From positions 23,312 through 87,311 of the forward strand of contig RHGE01000020.1 in NCBI GenBank assembly GCA_004296775.1: a stretch of DNA of 64,000 nt, in the 5' to 3' direction. This document shows, one piece after another, positions 27,254 to 34,288 of the stretch. Origin of the DNA: Marinilabiliaceae bacterium JC017. Lineage in GTDB: Bacteria > Bacteroidota > Bacteroidia > Bacteroidales > Marinilabiliaceae. The position numbers and the translations under genes were made by a program. The stretch's first letter is position 1. Each line of letters starts with the position of its first letter. A model generated the notes under the pieces. That model did not search any database. It had not been told where the DNA came from and saw nothing but the letters and a program-made list of their open reading frames with translations.

Positions 27254-27991
27254 CTACGCCTGTTCCGTCTCTTCGGCTTCTTTTGGCTCTTTGGCTTCTC
27301 GTTGAGTGATCAGCCTGTTGTATTGTTCGATGAGTTGATTTACCTCGCGGATCAACGGATCGTAACTATTGGTTTCATCCAGGGTGGCATAGGCGGTGAT
27401 GTACTTCAGGAGTTCCCGGTAATGCCCGGTGGCCAACTTACGCAAATCAGCCAATTTAATCTCCGGTGCCTGGGCCGACTCTTTCACCCGATTCAGGTAA
27501 CGGTTATTAAAAAGCGTGTTAGCTTCATCCAGTTCATTCACCCAGGCTTCTATATTTAATGTTGCAACAGCAGCCACTAACTCATCTTCACTTTTCCATT
27601 TTTCTATCAGGCTGCTGATAACACTGGTCTCAGCCTGGTAATTCATGCGAGCCAATCCACTACCAAAATTATTAAGGGTATCAAGCAGTGCCTGCGCCGC
27701 GTCGGCAGTATCTTGATTAAAATGATTGGTCATTCCTTCCAATAATTTCTCAAGACCTGTTAATGCAAAGTCGCGTCGCCCATCCAAATCTACTATATCC
27801 TGGGTGATACTACTGCCCCGTTCGGGCTTGAAGATATTAGTCATGTCATTCACCTCATTATCCAAAGGGGTTACTTTCGACTGCAACTTCTCAAGCAGCA
27901 GGGTAAAACTTTTAATAATCTGAAGCAGATTTTTTAGAAACTGAATAAACTCGCTATTGCGAAATCTAGTAATATCGGCTGTTAAAAACAT
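27254..27991 (-). CDS. DUF6261 family protein (copy 1)
   Basis: A 245-residue, mostly helical soluble protein. I place it in the Bacteroidota DUF6261 family from its N-terminal helical layout, the central LNIEAWVNELDEANTLFNNRYLNRV (about 145-170) and the C-terminal LIREVNQLIEQYNRLI. The same landmarks occur in the second family member at 60 kb (ADIWLDELEAANEAF, LITDLNELI). Function is unknown; there is no enzymatic motif, and the C-terminus is Glu/Lys-rich. The 727-nt gap upstream holds a palindromic 42-bp tandem array starting 210 bp from the start codon. A strong terminator follows, so the gene is monocistronic. Confidence 0.8.
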   Translation of the reverse strand: MFLTADITRFRNSEFIQFLKNLLQIIKSFTLLLEKLQSKVTPLDNEVNDMTNIFKPERGSSITQDIVDLDGRRDFALTGLEKLLEGMTNHFNQDTADAAQALLDTLNNFGSGLARMNYQAETSVISSLIEKWKSEDELVAAVATLNIEAWVNELDEANTLFNNRYLNRVKESAQAPEIKLADLRKLATGHYRELLKYITAYATLDETNSYDPLIREVNQLIEQYNRLITQREAKEPKEAEETEQA

Positions 27992-28200
27992 AAACTGAAA
28001 TTTAAATGTGATTATTAATTTTTTACAAAAACATAAGGAAGTTAAATCATCTTTTTTTCAAAGTCAAAATATCGATGTAAACTTTAGAAGAATAAACACT
28101 GCGACCCCCATCATTTTCTAGCCGTATCCCAATAATTATAACACTTCCATTATTTTTTAAACGTCAGAAAAAAATTATCTCACTACAACATTCATAGAAT

Positions 28201-28380
28201 GTTCGCGAAAACGCCCTGCAACCTTGAAAGAAGCTTTCGCGGGTTCGCGAAAACACCAAACGACCTCGCGAGAAGCTTTCGCGGGCTCGCGGATACACCA
28301 AACGACCTCGCGAGAAGATTTCGCGGGCTCGCGGAAACGCCAAACGACCTTGCGGGAAGGTTTCGCGGGCGCGCGAATAC
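28201..28380. repeat. tandem repeat array B, 42-bp period, about 4.3 units
   Basis: Units start at 28201, 28243, 28285, 28327 and 28369 (partial). Each unit junction forms TTTCGCGGGTTCGCGAAA or a close variant, a 7-bp stem with a 4-nt loop in its best copy. Each unit body carries CTCGCGAG, a perfect 8-bp palindrome in two copies. The array is far more GC-rich than its flanks. It lies upstream of the divergently reading DUF6261 gene. There are no unique spacers, so it is not a CRISPR. In 28381-28613 I see only AT-rich text, including a block at 28430-28474 echoed beyond array 2. Confidence 0.88.
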
Positions 28381-28613
28381 AGGTTACAACCAGAAAGCCG
28401 CTAAAACAGGGAAGTAGATAGATGGGAATTGAGAATTTGAGCCAATGATTATTTGAAAAACTGAAAAGGTAAGGCTTCTGCCATTCTCCCCTACCCTTAA
28501 AAAAATGGTGCTGCCTGGTGGCGAATGAGAAAAATTGTGCAATTTACAGCGTTCAAAAAAAGCCGTAGAGTAGAAAAAGTGTAAAGCAAAAATGAAAGAT
28601 GGCGGAAGAATAT

Positions 28614-28718
28614 TTAAAAAAAATGGCTCCCGGGACACCCAAAACAGGAAGAAATGTTCATTTTTTTTAAGAAAAAAACAGCTGCAATGCAGCAATAGCA
28701 AGCCTTCTGGCGGTCTCT
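28614..28718 (+). promoter_or_regulatory. CRISPR leader 1
   Basis: About 105 nt directly before the first repeat, nearly identical to the leader of array 2 at 33494-33596. Shared landmarks in order are an A-run, ATGGC.CC.GGGACACCCAAAAC, a T8 tract, the inverted repeat GCTGCAATGCAGC, CCTTCTGGCG and TCTCT directly before the repeat. Such conservation marks the leader side of both arrays. It may hold the array promoter and the integration signal. Confidence 0.8.
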
Positions 28719-29018
28719 GCTGTGCCTCCCCTTGTTTTTGAGGGTACCGACAGCCGCCCTTGTGTGCTTACCCTTATGCCATTTGCTGTGCCTCCCCTTG
28801 TTTTTGAGGGTACCGACAGCAATCATAAACAAGTATGATAGCTTTGTCAAGCTGTGCCTCCCCTTGTTTTTGAGGGTACCGACAGCTAAAGACAGACCGG
28901 AACAGATCACCATTACGCTGTGCCTCCCCTTGTTTTTGAGGGTACCGACAGCCAATTACCTTTCAGCCCGGTGCAATCGCCTGCTGTGCCTCCCCTTGTT
29001 TTTGAGAGTACCAACAGC
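28719..29018 (+). CRISPR. type VI-B CRISPR array 1, 5 repeats and 4 spacers
   Basis: 36-nt repeats lie at 28719, 28785, 28851, 28917 and 28983, with four 30-nt spacers. The repeat begins GCTGT and ends ACAGC (complementary ends) and has an internal CCCT...AGGG stem around a T-rich loop. Its GAGGGTA segment matches known Cas13b direct repeats in this orientation. The last repeat has two changes (GAGAGTA, CCAACAGC), marking the trailer end, so transcription runs left to right from leader 1. The spacers show no obvious match within this window. Confidence 0.97.
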
Positions 29019-29042
29019 CGGGAAAAAGCAGTGCATTTAGAC

Positions 29043-29091
29043 ATACCCCCATGGTCCCCCTAAAATTAGGGGGATGAAATGGGGATTTACA
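29043..29091. repeat. 49-bp flanking repeat, left copy
   Basis: It contains the hairpin TCCCCCTAA/TTAGGGGGA at 29055-29074, then GATGAAATGGGGATTTACA. A close copy lies at 34082-34129, so the two bracket the cas genes about 5 kb apart. The rest of the 588-nt gap to 29606 holds a second C/G hairpin (CCCCTCCTAAA...TTTAGGAGGGG near 29250) and two CTCTGCGTTAC phrases, but no gene. Confidence 0.7.
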
Positions 29092-29606
29092 GCACTTCAT
29101 CCAAGGACAGATTATCTGCAGGCAAAAGCATTTGGGGTAATTGGCGGAATTCGAGAACAAGATGCTCTTCGGATCTACTATATAACTCTTTTAATCCTCA
29201 CTGGATATGTTACAATCAAACCACCCCGATTTTCAAACCACCCCGTACCCCTCCTAAATCTTTTAGGAGGGGAAAAGTGTGACCGGGTGAATAGAAAATG
29301 AATTACGAGTATTTGACTCCTTTTAGTAGATGTGTAAAACAATTCTCTCTGCATCTCTTGGGGTTTGCGGAAAATCTGTGTGAGACCTAAGGTACTGGTA
29401 GCGTCAAATTAGAGTTATCTCACCTTTTGTTAGTATGTCAGGACTTGAAGACTCTGCGTTACAAGAAAAAATGAGCATTCCTTGGCGGCCCTCTGCGTTA
29501 CCAAATAAAAATATGCCCGTTGAAGAAAATGCCTTGGCATGATCTAATCTTAATACGATAAATTATACCTTTAGGCTCCTTACCACATTTTCTTATAATC
29601 CGATTT

Positions 29607-30140
29607 ATGACAGCAAACTCAACACCCGGCAATGCCATTGAACCCGAAAACATCAAGGAGGTGTATAACTCCATTCGCGAGTCGCTTAAATTTGTAGAAG
29701 CCAAAAACGCAGGCCTTATCGCCATTAACTGTGGTTCCATGTTTGGTTTGGTCACTGTTTATAAAGAGCTAAACACCCTGCTTCACTGGTCGCTTTTCAT
29801 CATCCTGCTACTGCTTTCTATTTCCACACTTTTAATATTATGGTCATTCTTTCCCCGAATGAGTGTAAAAAGAAAAACCACACCACCGGCACAAAGCACC
29901 CCCAACCTCTTCTTTTCAGAAAAGGTTGCAAGCCTGAGTCCGCAGCAACTGCACGATGCCTTAGCCGGACAGGCCACCAGGGTACACGACGACATGCTGG
30001 CCTGGACCCATGCCACTGCCGGTGTAGCTGCACGCAAATACCGGCTATTCCGCGCTGCCGTATTACTCTCCATACTGGCGCTGGCAGTAGCCATTGTGAC
30101 CGCGCTGAAGTATACCCTGTGCATTTTAATCACCCTTTAA
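29607..30140 (+). CDS. type VI-B-associated membrane accessory protein, DUF5706/PycTM-like
   Basis: A 177-residue protein ending 17 nt before cas13b, in the position of csx27/csx28 of other VI-B loci. It has three hydrophobic helices (about 35-53, 57-79 and 149-171). The order N-terminal helix, AKNAGLIAINCGSMFGL, TM2, FPRM, then NLFFSEKVASLSPQQLHDAL, and finally KYRLFRAAVLLSILALAVAI is the layout of DUF5706, the membrane effector domain of Pycsar systems. I find no HEPN RxxxxH motif, so a Csx28 assignment is not supported by motif. A role in membrane-based immunity modulating Cas13b is inference. No cyclase lies nearby. Confidence 0.75.
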   Translation: MTANSTPGNAIEPENIKEVYNSIRESLKFVEAKNAGLIAINCGSMFGLVTVYKELNTLLHWSLFIILLLLSISTLLILWSFFPRMSVKRKTTPPAQSTPNLFFSEKVASLSPQQLHDALAGQATRVHDDMLAWTHATAGVAARKYRLFRAAVLLSILALAVAIVTALKYTLCILITL

Positions 30141-30157
30141 CTTAAAATCCTTGAACA

Positions 30158-33100
30158 ATGAAAAATAAAAAAGGCCCCTCTCCCGAAAGGTTATTCCGGG
30201 TGCCCATGGCGGTGTACACCAACATGGCAGTAACAGCAGTAGAACGTTTCCTGGACATTAAACGAACCTCGAAAAAGGAAGATCCCATTGACCAACTGCT
30301 TAAAAACAGGGAAAGTCTGACCCCTGAAAAGAAATACTTTTACTGGACCCGCTCAAAAGAAAATTTAAAGGTGGTTAACAGCCTGGTAAATGAAGGCATC
30401 TGGCTGGAACCGGAAACCACCGAGGAACCCCTGCAACAAGCGGAAGCCAACTTCGACCGCTTCCTGCATCTGGTAGAGGCGCTACGGGACATACGCAACA
30501 AATGGTCGCACTACCAACATACGGAACCGGTAATAGAAGACGAACTGCTGCGTGATACCCTGATACGATTATACAATGAAGCCACCCTCAGCACCGCTAA
30601 AAAGATACCCCCCAAATACACCGGCCAACGGGCCCTTTTCTATTTCAAGACTTCGTACAACGGAAGCGTAGAACTTGAACTGCCGCAAGGGAAAAAATTA
30701 AAAGGCGACTACACCCATCACCTGACCTACACCGGCTATTTGTTTGTCACCTCCCTTTTCCTTACACAGCAAGAGGTTAATGATTTTCTAACCGCCATGG
30801 AACAGGCCCCTTTTTCGTTTGAAAAGCTAAAAGAACGGCAAGCCTGGCGGGAGCAGTTTCCGGATATGAGAAATCCCGACCTCCTGAAAAAGCAGAAAGA
30901 ACGACAAGCCTGGCGCGAACGGTTTCCGGATAAGGAATACCCCAAACATTTGAAAACAGAACGAAAACACTTTTTTTATGCCCGCGATGTGTACACCCAT
31001 TTTGCTATCCGGGGCCACCGCGACACCCTGACCATAGACAATGAAGACCTTAAAAAGGAAAAGGCTTTTTCACTGCTCGAATATTTGAAACGCTGCCCCA
31101 GGGAACGGCTGGTTGACCGGGTGGCACAAAATAAACAGGATGAACTGGGGCACACCCTTAATGCCGGCTATGAGATAAAGGAGAAAGACAGCTCAGATCC
31201 TTACCTGATGCCGCACCAGATGGTAACCATTGACGGGGCCACCTATGCGGTGCGCGAAAAAAACAAATTCCTGGAATATGTGGTGGACTTCCTCACCGAA
31301 GAGTGGCACACCCTGGAGCTGGACACCTACAAAATAATCAACTGGAAATGGGCCCGCCACGCCTCCGCTACAGAGGTGAAGCAAAAGAACAAGAATCTGA
31401 CAAAAGACAACCCCCTGGAGCGTTTGCCCCGGCATGAAAAAATAGACTGGCAAATTCCGGAAAAGACAGAAGACCGGTTAAACGACCGGGGTGAAGAAAA
31501 CGGCTATTCCTACTATTTTGAACAGGACTCACAAGGTCATTACACGCATGCTCTGTTTAAACTCACCCACACGGGCATAAAAAAAACAGTGATAGGCCGG
31601 CTGGGAAGTGAAACATTGTGTACCATCCTGGAAAACTACTTCCACCGCTTCCCCATTAAAAAAACAAGCAACACTGAAAAAAAGCCCGCCAACCACGAAC
31701 AACGAAAAGGTTTTTTTATTGACCTATTCAACAGCATTCTCAACCAGATTATTGATAAAACCGATACCGGCAGAGGCAATAAACCCAAAGGGCTGGTGAC
31801 TCCCTCGGCCATTGCCCAACGAATTGCTTACCTGCGAAGCTCCTGGGAGAAGGAACACCAGGCCATTGAGGCTGCTGAAAGTAGCGAACAGCCCGACCCG
31901 TTCAGTCCTTCTAAGCACCATGCTAAAATCCTCTACATTGTTCACACCTGGAACCGCATGATTACCTTCAATCAAGATCACAACCTGGCCCATGCCAAGG
32001 ATTACAAAGGCATCACCGGGGGTAAGAACGGGTACCAGGAGCTGGTGAAACAATTATCGTTGATGACCGACTCTAACAAACGCGAGCAGGCCCACGACGC
32101 CCTGCTGCGCACCCTGAACAAACTGGGGAACCGGAAACACATCAGTTACTACCAGGCCATCAACAGCCAGATCAGATATTCCGGCATCATGGGCAATTCG
32201 GGATCACCCTATCCGCTTAAAAAGAAAAAAACAGTCAACGACCTCTACCTGCAGGCACGCGATTACCGCCTGGCCATGCTGGATAAGCTGGCAACACAAC
32301 TGGAACAATCCTTTGATGTGGATGCCTGGCGCCCCAACGCCGAAATGCGCTGGCTGGGTTTGCGTGACAGCCGTACACCACAGGCAGCACAAAATGAGCA
32401 AAAACAGCCCCAACCCAAAGAGAGTGGCATTTACAACGTAGACAACCACTACTATTCGGCCGTTGGGATACAAACCAAACAACTAAAAAACATTAACGCC
32501 GGTAAAATCGACAACAACAACCAACTGTGCAACCGGCACAACGAGGTGTTAGAAACCAATGGCAACCGGTTAACCATTGCCGCCTTTTATGGTTTTGACG
32601 GCTGGGCACACTGGCCCCGCACCGACCGCCAGCGGCTCTATGCCATTAAACGGCAGGATGCCTTGCTGGCTCAACTGGCTTACCATTACACCCTTTATTA
32701 TGAAGATGAATACAGCAACCGCACCCTCGACACCCTGGATTTTCAGAAAGACCAATTACGCCTATGCGTAGAAATGGGAGAAGAAAAGCTCAAAACAACC
32801 GCTTACATTACCTGTTTTTACCGCCACTTTAAACAAAACCGCTACCGCATGATCCCCCGCCAGGTGGAAAAGATAATGACGATTGCCGTGCAACAGCAAC
32901 TGATACCTGACCCGGTAATGGCACTCAACCACCTGGTGCGGAAAAAGAAGGATGACCTCACCCAGGAGGAGAAATTCATGTTATTGTCGAAAGAAGAACA
33001 AAACATGAGGGCTTATGAAAAAATGCAGGCTGCTGATAAAAAGCTGGCCACCATTAAAGAGGAATATGTTTTGGTACCTGTGCCGAAACAGGAGCGCGAC

Positions 33101-33490
33101 AGGTTTTACCTGACAGAGCTGCTGACCGGATACGGGTTGTGCCGGCGGGCATTTATCGATGCCTTGTTTAAACTGGAACGTCAGGTAATTGACCGGTATG
33201 AATTACACCCCAATATTAAAGGTTATATCGAGTTTAACGCCATTTGCGAGGCCTTAACCAACGATCAATTAATCAGCGAAACACAAGGTGAACAACTCAA
33301 GCAGTTGCGCAACTGTGCCCTGCACAACGATATTCCCATTGGGGAATTGCTGCCATCAGAAAAACTGGTAAAAAGGGTTACCGACAAAAACAAACAACAA
33401 ACCGGCAACGAGTTCATCGACTTTTTTGGTAAGGGAATGCAACTCACCACCCTGACTTTGGAAAAAATAACACAAGTATCAACCATCTAA
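30158..33490 (+). CDS. cas13b: CRISPR-associated RNA-guided ribonuclease Cas13b
   Basis: An 1110-residue type VI-B effector that uses crRNAs from the flanking arrays to bind and cleave RNA, with collateral RNase activity known for the family. The two HEPN catalytic motifs are at the ends, as is characteristic of Cas13b: R113-N-K-W-S-H118 (in ALRDIRNKWSHY) and R1051-N-C-A-L-H1056. Both are intact, so an active nuclease is expected. Size is typical. The gene follows the membrane accessory by 17 nt and is followed by leader 2 after 3 nt. No cas1/cas2 are present in the window. Codon use is more GC-rich than in the 7-11 kb genes. Confidence 0.97.
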   Translation: MKNKKGPSPERLFRVPMAVYTNMAVTAVERFLDIKRTSKKEDPIDQLLKNRESLTPEKKYFYWTRSKENLKVVNSLVNEGIWLEPETTEEPLQQAEANFDRFLHLVEALRDIRNKWSHYQHTEPVIEDELLRDTLIRLYNEATLSTAKKIPPKYTGQRALFYFKTSYNGSVELELPQGKKLKGDYTHHLTYTGYLFVTSLFLTQQEVNDFLTAMEQAPFSFEKLKERQAWREQFPDMRNPDLLKKQKERQAWRERFPDKEYPKHLKTERKHFFYARDVYTHFAIRGHRDTLTIDNEDLKKEKAFSLLEYLKRCPRERLVDRVAQNKQDELGHTLNAGYEIKEKDSSDPYLMPHQMVTIDGATYAVREKNKFLEYVVDFLTEEWHTLELDTYKIINWKWARHASATEVKQKNKNLTKDNPLERLPRHEKIDWQIPEKTEDRLNDRGEENGYSYYFEQDSQGHYTHALFKLTHTGIKKTVIGRLGSETLCTILENYFHRFPIKKTSNTEKKPANHEQRKGFFIDLFNSILNQIIDKTDTGRGNKPKGLVTPSAIAQRIAYLRSSWEKEHQAIEAAESSEQPDPFSPSKHHAKILYIVHTWNRMITFNQDHNLAHAKDYKGITGGKNGYQELVKQLSLMTDSNKREQAHDALLRTLNKLGNRKHISYYQAINSQIRYSGIMGNSGSPYPLKKKKTVNDLYLQARDYRLAMLDKLATQLEQSFDVDAWRPNAEMRWLGLRDSRTPQAAQNEQKQPQPKESGIYNVDNHYYSAVGIQTKQLKNINAGKIDNNNQLCNRHNEVLETNGNRLTIAAFYGFDGWAHWPRTDRQRLYAIKRQDALLAQLAYHYTLYYEDEYSNRTLDTLDFQKDQLRLCVEMGEEKLKTTAYITCFYRHFKQNRYRMIPRQVEKIMTIAVQQQLIPDPVMALNHLVRKKKDDLTQEEKFMLLSKEEQNMRAYEKMQAADKKLATIKEEYVLVPVPKQERDRFYLTELLTGYGLCRRAFIDALFKLERQVIDRYELHPNIKGYIEFNAICEALTNDQLISETQGEQLKQLRNCALHNDIPIGELLPSEKLVKRVTDKNKQQTGNEFIDFFGKGMQLTTLTLEKITQVSTI

Positions 33491-33493
33491 TTG

Positions 33494-33596
33494 AAAAAAA
33501 ATGGCCTCCGGGACACCCAAAACAGGTAGAAATGATCATTTTTTTTAAGAAAAAACAGGCTGCAATGCAGCAATAATAGGCCTTCTGGCGTTCTCT
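33494..33596 (+). promoter_or_regulatory. CRISPR leader 2
   Basis: About 103 nt starting directly after the cas13b stop, and nearly the same as leader 1 (shared GGGACACCCAAAACAGG, T8 tract, GCTGCAATGCAGCAATA and CCTTCTGGCG). The few differences are single substitutions and one-base A-run shifts. Read-through from cas13b could also feed array 2. Confidence 0.8.
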
Positions 33597-33830
33597 GCTG
33601 TGCCTCCCCTTGTTTTTGAGGGTACCGACAGCACCGAAATCATATTGCAGTACTGTTAGCGGGCTGTGCCTCCCCTTGTTTTTGAGGGTACCGACAGCCT
33701 AAAGACACACCCTTCCTCATCTTCGCACGCTGTGCCTCCCCTTGTTTTTGAGGGTACCGACAGCCCAGCTTGAATACTCCGAATTATCCCGGGCGCTGTG
33801 CCTCCCCTTGTTTTTGAGGGTACCGACAGC
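33597..33830 (+). CRISPR. type VI-B CRISPR array 2, 4 repeats and 3 spacers
   Basis: Repeats at 33597, 33663, 33729 and 33795 are identical to the consensus of array 1, with three 30-nt spacers. Orientation is the same as array 1 and as cas13b. The last repeat is not degenerate, suggesting a younger or recently shortened array. None of its spacers is shared with array 1. Confidence 0.97.
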
Positions 33831-33860
33831 TATTAAAATTGTAGAAGTAAAAAAGCATCT

Positions 33861-33900
33861 ACCCCCTTAGTTCCGCTAGAAAGTGAAGGCCTAAGGGGGT
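33861..33900. terminator. inverted repeat after array 2
   Basis: ACCCCCTTAG pairs perfectly with CTAAGGGGGT around a 20-nt loop, 30 nt beyond the last repeat. There is no clear T-run, so terminating the array transcript is only a possibility. Confidence 0.4.
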
Positions 33901-34081
33901 TAAAATCTGCGGTTCTCTGTGTTTCCTCGGCGTATCTCTGCGTTACCAGGGAAAGAAATACGTGAAAAGGTGAAAGGATGAGAATTTGAAAATTTGAGAA
34001 ACTGAAAAGATGAAAAAACTGGCAGTTGAAAAAGAACGCTGTGGGGTGAACCGTTCAACGCCATCAGGTGCTACGCACGCT

Positions 34082-34129
34082 ATACCCCCTTAGTCCCCCT
34101 AAAATAGGGGGATGAAATGTGGATTTACA
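34082..34129. repeat. 49-bp flanking repeat, right copy
   Basis: A close copy of 29043-29091, with hairpin TCCCCCTA/TAGGGGGA at 34094-34112 followed by GATGAAATGTGGATTTACA. It lies in the 458-nt gap between array 2 and the PBP1A gene. The gap also has AT-rich text at 33980-34012 related to 28430-28474 and two GCGTATCTCTGC phrases (near 33930 and 34254), and no gene. Confidence 0.7.
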
Positions 34130-34288
34130 ATAATAATTAAAGTACTCCCTTAAAATCTGTGATAATCGTTTTTCATCTGCGGACAAAAGAATTCGATTTG
34201 ATTCGCGGAATGCAATGACAAGAAACGCTGCGGTTCTCCACCATGTTTCCTCCGCGTATCTCTGCATTACCCAATTTACGTTACCCCC

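Noticed and set aside
28614..29040. Open frames on both strands within CRISPR array 1
   Set aside because: They are translations of the CRISPR repeats and leader; the repeat peptide recurs with each unit.
29607..30140. Calling the accessory gene csx28
   Set aside because: No RxxxxH or obvious HEPN pattern is visible, and the three-TM layout fits DUF5706 better. The name was withheld.
28887..33728. Similarity between array 1 spacer 3 and array 2 spacer 2 (both near TAAAGACA)
   Set aside because: Only about ten bases match at the 5' end, offset by one base, and the rest differ. Probably coincidence.
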